From Paludibacteraceae bacterium (GTDB taxonomy: Bacteria > Bacteroidota > Bacteroidia > Bacteroidales > Paludibacteraceae), in contig JAGCLW010000030.1 in NCBI GenBank assembly GCA_017646805.1, forward strand, positions 1 to 36,222: a stretch of DNA of 36,222 nt, given 5' to 3'. Both the position numbers and the translations under genes were made by a program. The first letter of the stretch is position 1; every line of letters starts with the position of its first letter. Of this stretch, positions 8,101-15,853 are shown piece after piece. The notes under the pieces were generated by a model that worked only from the letters and a program-made list of their open reading frames with translations, was not told the origin of the DNA and did no database searches.

Positions 8101-8511
8101 ATTCCGAAGAAGCAATTGAAAAAAAGCATCTATTGTCAAGACGTTAAATCGACTATAATCATGCAAAATTGAAGAAAGAATTTTTGATGCCGCATTCTGT
8201 ACTTTTCCAAACAATTGTTCATCAGATTCACCTTCTTTTTTCCAATTTTGATTTTTAATTAAATTCTCATAAAACCGACGATCTTGACCTTGTTTCAAAT
8301 TAAACAATTCCTTCAAAATCCGGAGTTTCATTTCATTTGTTGACGCATTCGTAAATGTAACGGCAAGAATATGACGATGCTCATGCAAATATCCGGTAGA
8401 AAAATACGCATTTATAAGTTTACGTATGTATTCCAATGCAAGCATATACGTTTTTCCACTTCCGGCCGAAGCTCTATAAACCACTAAGTTTGATGTATTT
8501 TCTGTTTTCAT
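5179..8511 (-). CDS. UvrD/RecB-family helicase-nuclease (AddA/RecB-like)
   Basis: An 1110-residue superfamily 1A helicase fused to a RecB-type nuclease, expected to act in double-strand break end processing and recombination. Motifs in order: Walker A ASAGSGKT (14-21), VLTIDAFF, Walker B MIDEFQDTS, motif III GDVKQAIYRWR, motif IV-like DTNYRSYDNV, motif V MTVHKSKGLE, motif VI LFYVAITRAK. The C-terminal PD-(D/E)XK nuclease is intact: GTFYHDIF, HLRPDRIL, VIVLDYKFG and QIEKYK. The ATG at 8511 is preferred over a TTG at 8553, since a -7 box (8532-8539) lies between them. In Bacteroidetes an AddB-like nuclease gene is commonly adjacent; none is here. Which name (AddA or RecB) fits best needs a tree. 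Confidence 0.9.
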   Translation of the reverse strand: MKTENTSNLVVYRASAGSGKTYMLALEYIRKLINAYFSTGYLHEHRHILAVTFTNASTNEMKLRILKELFNLKQGQDRRFYENLIKNQNWKKEGESDEQLFGKVQNAASKILSSILHDYSRFNVLTIDAFFQLLLRNLARELNLGASFLLEIESETPIEMAVRQFLQDKTKSQDVSDALMSLQTKNLLEEKVNWDIRQSLFDFAKKMLNTEQYLAVADHLFEDSTSTDLLKEIKNKLNEKKNEIDSEVTTKIETWKTLIVGNEPKDGRNAYQQFSDRMNHQRIWEILDSKSVRGCLDGTKSLATKGKSYTAFCEENEEKIVGQMQDVIAFLEKYSSIYFAIECVLENFDKLYLVKGISNTLNELNRLNNIFLLSYTNIVLSTMIKDGDAPFLFEKIGGRIHHVMIDEFQDTSMLQWQCFKVLINEIVASKNSSGLLVGDVKQAIYRWRNSDWKILQNIETQFDAQNVDVISLDTNYRSYDNVIDFNNELFAVAILENENLKNKNLDLTSIYNGIRQKKTGKSGGFAQVMIFENQENDNKEIFDSKVYDEIIVELKRLKQSGVKATDICVLCRSNREIDAITQYFNEKKQNESDVEFYSYLTIIANYAYQLDNSWVVRFVIAMLRYLVDSKDTIALSTAYLLCKKQLASIEEMKKYFEENGFLQTINQIDLVSLCRYLIAQLRIANLNITSEVDYIFTFYDSLSSYVTNHDSDILRFLDFWDKKMYKTEINVEGSGQEGIQAMTVHKSKGLEMHTVILPMLGNSWNLSKSGGLIWAKNNFSEEDKFGKDFGEKPEIFPVVYNSKLEKTSFVNDFQNEQIAQIVDDLNLFYVAITRAKCNLLIFSKKSNESANSINQMLNIDPQNLVNLDKKKLKIKGFSEENQTWKFGFSYGEIEPSLQRNCQFEETSNPFDEKKISTQLIENYELRNEKNICFKASRESESLIYGFDSRDEGTFYHDIFSRIKYVTDEDFSTLDQINNPIKKAVSFWVSEGRILPEKEFDFVKKIAEWLQFEKIKSFFTSRYIVLNERSFIIQKPSESDTLTHLRPDRILVDKETKDVIVLDYKFGDVEEKSLKKYQQQIEKYKSILKEMNFSSVKGFLWYPKAQKLFEV

Positions 8512-8531
8512 CTCTAAAATTTTTATCCTTG

Positions 8532-8539
8532 CAAAAATA
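8532..8539 (-). promoter_or_regulatory. Possible -7 box for the helicase-nuclease gene
   Basis: TATTTTTG on the minus strand fits TAnnTTTG and lies about 20 nt before the ATG at 8511. No TTTG is found at the expected upstream distance, where the efp terminator lies, so the promoter is weakly supported. Confidence 0.4.
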
Positions 8540-8550
8540 GTTTTTTTCTC

Positions 8551-8592
8551 CAAAAAAATAAAAAAGCAACTGATAATTCCTTATCAATTGCT
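8551..8592 (-). terminator. Intrinsic terminator of efp
   Basis: On the minus strand AGCAATTGATAA pairs with TTATCAGTTGCT (12 pairs, one G-T wobble) around GGAA, followed by T6 and a T-rich tail. It starts 24 nt after the efp stop. Confidence 0.9.
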
Positions 8593-8615
8593 TTTCCTAA
8601 AAAATTTTATAAAAT

Positions 8616-9182
8616 TTACTCTTTTACTCGTTCTACATACGAACCATTTCGAGTATCCACTTTAATCTTATCTCCTGTATTCAAAAACAATGGAATACGA
8701 ACTTCAGCACCTGTTTCCACTGTTGCAGGTTTCAACGTATTTGTAGCTGTATCTCCTTTCAATCCAGGCTCTGTATAAGTCACTTCAAGAACAACGTGAG
8801 TTGGAAGATCAACATAAAGCACTGTTTCACTTTCTGCATGAACAACAACTTCTACCATTTCTCCATCTTTCAAAAAATCTACACCATTGATAAGATTTTT
8901 TTCAATTGAAATTTGTTCATAAGTTTCGGTATCCATAAAGTTGTATCCCAAATCGTCTTTGTAAAGGAATTGATAATCGCGACGCTCGATACGAACTTCA
9001 TCAATACGAATTCCCGCATTAAGCGTTTTATCAATTACACGACCGGTCTTTACATTTTTCAATTTTGTACGAACAAACGCAGGTCCTTTCCCAGGTTTTA
9101 CATGTAAAAATTCAACAACAAAATAATATTGACCTTCAAAGTCAAGACACATTCCGTTTTTAATATCTGCAGTAGTTGCCAT
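8616..9182 (-). CDS. efp: Translation elongation factor P
   Basis: A 188-residue elongation factor P, which binds between the P and E sites and relieves stalling at polyproline stretches. It has three beta-barrel domains: the KOW-like N domain with the loop VKPGKGPAF carrying conserved Lys32 at the tip, the OB domain around [17 protein letters not shown], and the C-terminal OB domain ([17 protein letters not shown] ... [17 protein letters not shown]). The length is exactly that of the family when the ATG at 9182 is used. A longer frame to 9233 would start inside the -7 box of the promoter. It is monocistronic, with its own promoter and terminator. No lysine-modifying enzyme is seen nearby. 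Confidence 0.97.
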   Translation of the reverse strand: MATTADIKNGMCLDFEGQYYFVVEFLHVKPGKGPAFVRTKLKNVKTGRVIDKTLNAGIRIDEVRIERRDYQFLYKDDLGYNFMDTETYEQISIEKNLINGVDFLKDGEMVEVVVHAESETVLYVDLPTHVVLEVTYTEPGLKGDTATNTLKPATVETGAEVRIPLFLNTGDKIKVDTRNGSYVERVKE

Positions 9183-9230
9183 TAGTAAATTGTTTTTTTT
9201 GTTTAAAAATCTTCTTTTTTTTTGCGACGG

Positions 9231-9262
9231 CAAAGATAAGAAATAAATACTTGAGTAACAAA
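9231..9262 (-). promoter_or_regulatory. Promoter of efp
   Basis: The minus strand reads TTTG (9259-9262), 20 nt, TATCTTTG (9231-9238). The start near 9224 leaves a leader of about 40 nt and fixes the efp start at 9182. Confidence 0.8.
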
Positions 9263-9268
9263 ATAAAA

Positions 9269-9868
9269 TTATTTTATCAATTTTAAAATCGCATCGACCA
9301 CTTGTTCTTCGGATTCAAAAAAAGAAGTATTGATACAAAAGGTGTAACTTTCTGCTCGTCCCCATTCTTTTCCCGTAAAACAATTATAATACGAAGCACG
9401 ATTTCGATCCTCATGATTGATTCTCTCGATGGCCTCATCTTCCGAAATAGCCAATCTCGAAGCCACCCGACGTATTCGATCTTCCATTGTTGCCGTAAAA
9501 AAAATAGAAATCATATTTTCATGATTGCGAAGCACATAATCTGAACATCGACCAACGATCACACAAGATTCTCGTTCTGCTATTTTTTTTATAACATCGC
9601 TCTGCACTTTAAACAACATTTCCGATGACATATAATTTTCGCCAAAAGAATGTAGCATTCCTTCTATTGAATGCAAAAATCGAGAAAAACGCGTTTTTTC
9701 ATCAACTTGTTCAAAAATCCGAACATCAAAACCTATTTCCTTTGCCGCCAAAGGAATCAATTCTTTATCATAATAATTCACACCCAAACGACTGGCCAAC
9801 TTCGGACCAATAGATCGCCCTCCGGCTCCGTATTGACGCCCAATCGATATTACAAATTTAGATGTCAT
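9269..9868 (-). CDS. Cytidylate kinase-like family protein (Cytidylate_kin2)
   Basis: A 199-residue P-loop kinase-like protein. It has a Walker A-like loop [12 protein letters not shown] (10-21), a lid/NMP-like helix region, [11 protein letters not shown] and a C-terminal [10 protein letters not shown] segment typical of the Cytidylate_kin2 family, which is distinct from the classical Cmk. The true substrate is not established, so I do not call it cmk. It starts 5 nt after the stop of the MATE transporter gene, so the two share an mRNA. It ends just upstream of the efp promoter. Confidence 0.85.
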   Translation of the reverse strand: MTSKFVISIGRQYGAGGRSIGPKLASRLGVNYYDKELIPLAAKEIGFDVRIFEQVDEKTRFSRFLHSIEGMLHSFGENYMSSEMLFKVQSDVIKKIAERESCVIVGRCSDYVLRNHENMISIFFTATMEDRIRRVASRLAISEDEAIERINHEDRNRASYYNCFTGKEWGRAESYTFCINTSFFESEEQVVDAILKLIK

Positions 9869-9873
9869 GATGA

Positions 9874-11202
9874 TTAAAATTTAAGGGTTTTAATATAAAA
9901 TAATGCAAGTAAAATCGCAAACAAATCACTCAACGGCAAACTAAGCCAAACACCCATAAGTCCGAAGAATTGAGGCAAAATCAACATCAAAGGAATCAAA
10001 AACAAAAGTTGCCGAGAAGCTGATAAGAAGATAGAAATTTTTGCTTTTCCTATCGACTGAAAAAAATTTCCTGCCACCATCGGAATACTTACAAAAGCAA
10101 ACATTGAAAACGAAATTTGCATACCTTGTTTTGCTATTTCGATCAAATGAGAATCTGTCGTAAAAAACGATGTGATTGTCTGCGGAAAAGCAATTGCACA
10201 AAAAGATGCACAAAACGTGACAATGGTAGAATATGCCATTGTTCGTTTAAAAACCGACATTACACGATCATATTTTTGAGCTCCGTAATTGAATCCGGCT
10301 ATCGGTTGCATTCCTTGACTAAATCCCAAAACCAACATCGCAAAAAGCATCAAAATAGAATTGACGATTCCGTAAGCTCCGATTGCCAAATCTCCTCCAT
10401 AAGACTTCAACGAATGATTGATAAAAATCACAACCAAACACGCACATGTATTCATCACAAACGGAGACATTCCTATTGAAAAAATTCCTCGAATAATATT
10501 TTTTTTCAATTTAAAAATTCCTTTTTCAAAATGAATAAAATATATTTTTTGCGAAAAATGAAAAAGAATCCAAATAAGCGAACATAATTGAGCAATAACC
10601 GTTGCCAACGCCGCACCTCTAATTCCCCATTCCAAAACAAAAATAAAAATCGGAGCAAGAATCAAATTGATCAAAACCGTAAAAATCGTAGCATACATCG
10701 CCTTTTGTGGATAACCGGAAGATCGCATCACGCTATTTAAACCAAAATAAAGATGCGTAAAGACATTTCCCAAAAGAATAATTTGCATAAAATCTCGCGC
10801 ATAAGGAAGTGTATCATTACTTGCTCCAAAAAGGAATAAAATTTCATCAATAAAAGCCAAACCGACAATCATAAATATCGTTCCAAGAATCACATTGAGA
10901 ATGATGACATTTCCCAAAACTTGTTTTGCTCCCCAAATGTCTTCTTGTCCCATTTTTATCGATACCAAAGTTGAACCTCCGGCACCAATCAAAGCTCCAA
11001 ATGCAGTAGATAAATTCATAATCGGAAACGTAAGTGCCAATCCGGAAATTGCCAACGGACCAACGCCTTGTCCGATAAAAACACGATCAATAATATTATA
11101 AAGCGACGAAGCCATCATCGCAATAATTGCCGGCAAAGCATAACTCAATAAAAGAGAAGAAATCGGAGCAGTGCCCAATTCTTCTGGTGTTCGTTTTTTC
11201 AT
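9874..11202 (-). CDS. MATE family efflux transporter
   Basis: A 442-residue inner-membrane antiporter of the MATE family with about 12 hydrophobic helices. It begins RTPEELGTAPISSLLLSYALP and has the typical NIIDRVFIGQGVGPLAI motif in TM1-TM2 and the repeat-half counterpart GFSQGMQPIAGFNYGAQ. It would export cationic compounds using a Na+ or H+ gradient; the substrate cannot be predicted. The start ATG at 11202 is 24 nt behind an intrinsic terminator, with no promoter visible between. It is followed at 5 nt by the cytidylate-kinase-like gene. Confidence 0.93.
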   Translation of the reverse strand: MKKRTPEELGTAPISSLLLSYALPAIIAMMASSLYNIIDRVFIGQGVGPLAISGLALTFPIMNLSTAFGALIGAGGSTLVSIKMGQEDIWGAKQVLGNVIILNVILGTIFMIVGLAFIDEILFLFGASNDTLPYARDFMQIILLGNVFTHLYFGLNSVMRSSGYPQKAMYATIFTVLINLILAPIFIFVLEWGIRGAALATVIAQLCSLIWILFHFSQKIYFIHFEKGIFKLKKNIIRGIFSIGMSPFVMNTCACLVVIFINHSLKSYGGDLAIGAYGIVNSILMLFAMLVLGFSQGMQPIAGFNYGAQKYDRVMSVFKRTMAYSTIVTFCASFCAIAFPQTITSFFTTDSHLIEIAKQGMQISFSMFAFVSIPMVAGNFFQSIGKAKISIFLSASRQLLFLIPLMLILPQFFGLMGVWLSLPLSDLFAILLALFYIKTLKF

Positions 11203-11217
11203 TTTTCTTTTTTTACA

Positions 11218-11248
11218 ATAAAATTAAGGGACCTTTCAGTCCCTTTTT
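11218..11248 (-). terminator. Intrinsic terminator of the polysaccharide export operon
   Basis: A stem AAGGGAC with GTCCCTT (7 pairs, 6-base loop) lies 18 nt after the stop of the UDP-sugar dehydrogenase gene. Both flanks are A/T-rich; the T run is better on the plus strand (T6) than on the minus (AATTTTATT), so termination of the minus transcript may be incomplete. Confidence 0.7.
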
Positions 11249-11265
11249 TACACATCATTCTATTT

Positions 11266-12558
11266 TTACAATCTTCCATCGACCAACGAACGATCTATCA
11301 CATTTTTTACATCATAAATGATAGCATTTCGTTGCTTATATTTTTTAAAATCAAAATTTTTAAATTCTTCGTGTGCAACTGCCAAAATAATGGCTTGATA
11401 ATCTTTTTCTTGTTCTACATTCGAAAGAATATCTATACCATACTCTCTTTTTACTTCTGACGCTTCTGCCCAAGGATCATACACATCTACTTCTACGCCA
11501 AACTCTTTCAACTCACGATAAATATCAACCACTTTTGTATTACGAATATCCGGACAATTTTCTTTAAATGTTATTCCCATCAACAAAATTTTTGCACCTT
11601 TTATTTTTGATTCATTTTGAATCATTAGTTTCAAAACTTTGCTTGCTATATGCTCCGCAATGCTATTATTCACTCGACGACCCGAAGAAATCACTTCCGG
11701 ATGATAACCTACAGCTTTCGCTTTATGCACAAGATAATATGGATCGACGCCAATACAATGTCCTCCGACAAGTCCGGGACGATACTTCAAAAAATTCCAT
11801 TTACTTCCGGCCGCATCTATCACATCATTTGTGTCAATTCCTATTTTATCAAAAATAAGAGCCAATTCATTCATAAATGAAATATTCACATCTCGTTGTG
11901 CATTTTCTATCGCTTTACTCGCTTCCGCAACTTTTATACTTGCCGCTTTAAATGTTTCCACTTCAAGAATTGAAGCATACAAATCATCAACAAATTTTGC
12001 AACTTCAGGAGTTGAACCAGAGGTGACTTTTCTGATTTTTGTCAATGTATTAACTTTATCTCCCGGATTAATTCGTTCCGGAGAATATCCACAAAAAAAG
12101 TCTGTATTATACTTTAATCCTGAAAATGATTCCAACACCGGCACACAATCTTCCTCCGTGCAACCAGGATAAACCGTTGATTCATAAATTACAATATTTC
12201 CTTTTGAAAGTGCCATCGCCACAGTTTGACTTGCTTTAAGCAATGGAGATAAATCGGGATTATTAAATTGATCTATCGGAGTTGGCACGGTTACAATATA
12301 AATATTTCGATCATTCAAATCTGCTTTATCTGCCGAAAAAGACAATCCTATCTCAGATGTTTTTCCGCGATTCAAAGCTTCTGCAAGCACAGATTCGTCC
12401 ACTTCCAACGTATGATCTTTGGCTTGACTTAATTCTGCTACTCGATTGGAATTTATATCAAAACCAAGCACATTATACTTTTTACTAAATTCGACTGCCA
12501 ATGGCATTCCAACATAGCCAAGACCAATCACTGCAATTTTTATATCTTGTTGTTTCAT
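11266..12558 (-). CDS. tviB: Nucleotide-sugar dehydrogenase (TviB/WbpA-like UDP-GlcNAc/GalNAc 6-dehydrogenase)
   Basis: A 430-residue enzyme of the UDP-glucose/GDP-mannose dehydrogenase superfamily, which oxidises the sugar C6 to a carboxylate in two NAD+ steps to give a uronic acid for surface polysaccharide. It has a Rossmann motif GLGYVG (12-17), the YESTVYPGCTEEDCVPVL segment, the substrate-binding AGSKWNFL, catalytic Cys268 in GGHCIGVDPYYL, and the C-terminal GITFKENCPDIRNTK motif. The match to Vi-antigen TviB is extensive, so a UDP-N-acetylhexosamine is the likely substrate rather than UDP-glucose. It is the last gene of the wza-wza-wzc operon, 25 nt after the kinase gene. Confidence 0.92.
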   Translation of the reverse strand: MKQQDIKIAVIGLGYVGMPLAVEFSKKYNVLGFDINSNRVAELSQAKDHTLEVDESVLAEALNRGKTSEIGLSFSADKADLNDRNIYIVTVPTPIDQFNNPDLSPLLKASQTVAMALSKGNIVIYESTVYPGCTEEDCVPVLESFSGLKYNTDFFCGYSPERINPGDKVNTLTKIRKVTSGSTPEVAKFVDDLYASILEVETFKAASIKVAEASKAIENAQRDVNISFMNELALIFDKIGIDTNDVIDAAGSKWNFLKYRPGLVGGHCIGVDPYYLVHKAKAVGYHPEVISSGRRVNNSIAEHIASKVLKLMIQNESKIKGAKILLMGITFKENCPDIRNTKVVDIYRELKEFGVEVDVYDPWAEASEVKREYGIDILSNVEQEKDYQAIILAVAHEEFKNFDFKKYKQRNAIIYDVKNVIDRSLVDGRL

Positions 12559-12583
12559 AACACTTTACTCAAAAAATCATTTT

Positions 12584-15058
12584 TCAATCTTCTTTTTTAC
12601 GAAAATTTTTCCACCAACGTTTAAAACGAGATGTCTGTTCTACAGAATCTTCATCTTCGTCAAAATAATCTTTCGTATAAGTATGATATTGATCCGATCG
12701 CATATAATATGGACGACGACCATATTCGTGATAATTAGAATAACTTACACGTTTTCCATCTACATCGTTAAGAACGATATACACATTCGGAGTTTTGTCT
12801 GTTTCCAATTGCGAAAGAATAGAAGAGAAGAAATAACGATTGGTTTTTGCACTACGCACAATAAACAAATTGATATCAACATAGAACATCAAAGAATATG
12901 CATCTGCCACAAGACCCATCGGAGATGTATCTATCACAATGTGGTCATATTCTTTTCGTAAAATATCCAATAATTCCGTTAGTTTTTGAGAACGAATCAA
13001 TTCGCCTGGATTTGGCGGAATTGAACCTCCGGAAATTATATCAAATTTATATTTTTCATTACGAATGATAAGGTCATGCCAATCTTCAATTTGCCCAATT
13101 AAATAATTCGTAACACCCAATTTTTTATCATTTGGCAATTCAAGACGATCAATCACCGATGGTTTACGCAAGTCCAAATCCAAAAGCAAAGTTTTTCGAT
13201 TTGTATGAGCATACATTGCCGCAAAGTTTAACGAGAACGTTGTTTTTCCGTCGCCAGAATCCGTTGATGTAACCAAAACTACAGATGGAGACTGACGTTT
13301 TATCAAAAATTCTATACGCGTACGAATCACACGGAAACTTTCGGCCAATCCCGAACGAGGATTGCTTTGCACCGGAATTTTTTGTTTGCTGTTAGTATGA
13401 CGAATCGAACCAAAATATGGATAAGGAGACAATTTTTCGACATCTCGTTTTTCAACCACTTTTGTATTCAACAAATATTTTAACAATACAAACATCAATG
13501 GTATCAACAACGCAATGAAGAAGCTCAACGTTTTGTTTTTACTTTTAACATCTACGTTGGTTACCGACATAACTCGTGCTCGCTCCAATAGAATATTATC
13601 CGGAGTATTCGATGCTTTTTGAATGCGACTTTCGGCTTGTTTTTTCAACAAAAATGTATAATAATCATCTTGTATCTTAAATTTTCGTTGATAATTAGAC
13701 AATTGACTTTCTTTGTCTGGCAACTGCTGAATTTGAGCAATTACTTTCTCATTGCGTCTCAAAAGATCATCTTCTTCAATTTTAAGAGTCTTTTGCATAT
13801 TTGCAACAACCTCAAGCATGTTGCTTTTAAGTGTTTGCAACTGAGAAGTATATTTTGCATAATATGGGTTTTTTTCACCCAATTCTCCCCGTTTTATTTG
13901 AATCTCATTATACGTTTGCACAAAACCATTGAGCGATGCGTCCGAAATACCAATAGAAGTCGGCAATGCGATAATATCGTCTTGCGTGTTATTGTTAAGA
14001 TAATCTGTCAAATACTTAAAATAAGTTTTTTTCAAATTAAATTGTGCATAACTCGTTTCAAATGAACGATTTTCAGAAATTAAAGTCCCCGTATAACTAT
14101 TCAAATCTACAATTTGATTATTGATACGGAATTGCTTCAAATTGCCTTCCGCCGTTGATAAAGAATCCGAAATTATTGCTAATTGATTATCAATAAAATC
14201 AATTGTTTTGGTTGCTTCCTGATTCTTACGTTCAAGATTTTGTTCAATGAATGTTTCGCAAAGCAAATTGATAAAATCTATATCGCGTTCGGCAACCGAT
14301 CCTTGCATAGAAACATTTATCACCGAGGCTCCTTTCATCACAAAATCAAATGAAAGTCGACTTGAATAATTGTTTATCAAATCTTCACGAGAATAACATC
14401 TAAAAAAGAATTTATATCCAGAATAAAATCGCTCATTTTTTGTTACTGTGATAAAAAACAACGAACATTGCAATGGTTTGCCATATTCTCCGACTTGTTG
14501 TATCGAAGTTTCTCCTCTCAACCAAGAAACTTCATAATGACGATCATCTCCAAGATCTTTTATTTGAAATTCTGTGGAATATGCTTCCGGAGCGAGAAAG
14601 TCATGAACAATCGTAACAGGCTCTTGCTTATACAAATTGGTTTCTTTAAACTTTCCTTTCGTATATGTATCAATCGTAAATGGTAATTTGTCGATAACTT
14701 TTCCGACAAGATCATGCGATCCAAACATAATAATTTGGTTATTCACATTTCTATATCCTGCCTGAACGCCAAAACCTTGCATTGCGGCTCCCATGCCATA
14801 ACCCGAACCACGACCTTCTTCAATCATAACCATTGCTCGAGTTTGATACGTTGGAACCCATTTTTTATTTTCTCGATTTGTTATATAAAATGCTATTGAA
14901 AAACTTATTACAAAAAGATACCAATAACGAACAAATCGCATGACCCACGTTATAATGTCCGAAGTACTTGTTGAATTTTTATCATTCGCATCTGACATTA
15001 TCGTTGGAATATGTTGTTGTGACTGTTGAGAGTCATTCATCGATGTATTCTGATACAT
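12584..15058 (-). CDS. wzc: Polysaccharide co-polymerase / tyrosine autokinase (Wzc-like)
   Basis: An 824-residue inner-membrane protein controlling chain length and export of a polysaccharide. It has an N-terminal cytoplasmic tail, TM1 (~44-62), a Wzz-type periplasmic domain with long coiled-coil helices (~65-500), TM2 (~505-525), and a C-terminal BY-kinase domain with Walker A TDSGDGKTT (~599-607), Walker A' LLLDLDLRKP (~622-631) and Walker B IVIDTSP (~707-713). The tail (~773-799) contains eight tyrosines as autophosphorylation sites, followed by an acidic then basic end. A Gly/Met-rich insert (GRGSGYGMGAAMQGFG) follows TM1. It starts 20 nt after the second Wza-like gene. Confidence 0.93.
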   Translation of the reverse strand: MYQNTSMNDSQQSQQHIPTIMSDANDKNSTSTSDIITWVMRFVRYWYLFVISFSIAFYITNRENKKWVPTYQTRAMVMIEEGRGSGYGMGAAMQGFGVQAGYRNVNNQIIMFGSHDLVGKVIDKLPFTIDTYTKGKFKETNLYKQEPVTIVHDFLAPEAYSTEFQIKDLGDDRHYEVSWLRGETSIQQVGEYGKPLQCSLFFITVTKNERFYSGYKFFFRCYSREDLINNYSSRLSFDFVMKGASVINVSMQGSVAERDIDFINLLCETFIEQNLERKNQEATKTIDFIDNQLAIISDSLSTAEGNLKQFRINNQIVDLNSYTGTLISENRSFETSYAQFNLKKTYFKYLTDYLNNNTQDDIIALPTSIGISDASLNGFVQTYNEIQIKRGELGEKNPYYAKYTSQLQTLKSNMLEVVANMQKTLKIEEDDLLRRNEKVIAQIQQLPDKESQLSNYQRKFKIQDDYYTFLLKKQAESRIQKASNTPDNILLERARVMSVTNVDVKSKNKTLSFFIALLIPLMFVLLKYLLNTKVVEKRDVEKLSPYPYFGSIRHTNSKQKIPVQSNPRSGLAESFRVIRTRIEFLIKRQSPSVVLVTSTDSGDGKTTFSLNFAAMYAHTNRKTLLLDLDLRKPSVIDRLELPNDKKLGVTNYLIGQIEDWHDLIIRNEKYKFDIISGGSIPPNPGELIRSQKLTELLDILRKEYDHIVIDTSPMGLVADAYSLMFYVDINLFIVRSAKTNRYFFSSILSQLETDKTPNVYIVLNDVDGKRVSYSNYHEYGRRPYYMRSDQYHTYTKDYFDEDEDSVEQTSRFKRWWKNFRKKED

Positions 15059-15078
15059 AAAAATTTTCTTTAAAAAAA

Positions 15079-15840
15079 TTATCGAGTGGCAAAATCGAGC
15101 ACCACCAAAACAAAACTAATAGAAGAAGTTATCACACCCAAGAAAGAGGCAAACGATGTAATTTTAAAAAACGAACCTGCCGTTTGCGGAATAAAAATAA
15201 TATCATTAGGTTGAATGTAATAAAATTCAGAATCAACAATTTCTTTGCTTCTTAAATCAAATTTCACTATTTTTTCCTTACCGTTAACCTTACGCAATAT
15301 CTTAATATTTTTTCGATCTCCTTGCACATTTGGTTCGCCACCTTGTGCTATTGCTTCAAAAATATTCATACGATCTTTGTAAATGCGATACTCGCCTTTC
15401 CCTCCTTGTCCGATCATATAATATACCCGACGTTTGAGATTCGTTTTTACAAATACCTCTGCACCAATAAATCCTCGTAGTTGTTCTGCCAAGAATTGAT
15501 TCAATTCTCTCAACGTATAACCCTCAACTTTCACCTTTTTCAAATACGGAATATCAATTGTTCCGTCTGTATAAACTCGATAACTTATCACATTGCCCGT
15601 ACCAGCATTTGTTCCCATAAACAAACGAACAGCTTCATCGTTTGTTGAATAAAGCAGAATTTGTATTTCATCTGATGGCTGAATTCGATAATCAGCCGCC
15701 ACTTCGGTTGCCGGAGCATAATCTTTTTTGATATTTTGCAAATATCGTGTACTAAAATTTGTCACGCAACTCGCGTTGAGCAATAAAAAAAACGACATTA
15801 TACAAAATTTCCATTTTATGTGATGAAAAATTGTTATCAT
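15079..15840 (-). CDS. Polysaccharide export outer-membrane lipoprotein, Wza-like (second copy)
   Basis: A 253-residue exporter subunit with a signal sequence and possible lipidation Cys25 (LLLNASC; Asn at -3 is unusual). The Poly_export domain starts at DYRIQPSDEIQILLY, followed by a SLBB domain (RRVYYMIGQGGKGEYRI ... NIKILR) and a hydrophobic C-terminal helix (SFASFLGVITSSISFVLVVLDF) that may span the outer membrane as in Wza. The ATG at 15840 is used; a longer frame relies on GTG at 15882 and overlaps the upstream gene. It is clearly paralogous to the gene directly upstream (shared FD-RSKEIV-SE-YYI-PNDIIFI block). The gap to that gene is 13 nt. Confidence 0.9.
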   Translation of the reverse strand: MITIFHHIKWKFCIMSFFLLLNASCVTNFSTRYLQNIKKDYAPATEVAADYRIQPSDEIQILLYSTNDEAVRLFMGTNAGTGNVISYRVYTDGTIDIPYLKKVKVEGYTLRELNQFLAEQLRGFIGAEVFVKTNLKRRVYYMIGQGGKGEYRIYKDRMNIFEAIAQGGEPNVQGDRKNIKILRKVNGKEKIVKFDLRSKEIVDSEFYYIQPNDIIFIPQTAGSFFKITSFASFLGVITSSISFVLVVLDFATR

Positions 15841-15853
15841 TAAAGTTTTATTT

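Noticed and set aside
9183..9233. N-terminal extension of EF-P
   Set aside because: It would begin inside the -7 box of the efp promoter; EF-P starting at 9182 has the standard 188 residues.
9269..9868. Naming this gene cmk
   Set aside because: It belongs to the Cytidylate_kin2 group, which differs from the true CMP kinase; activity is not shown by the sequence.
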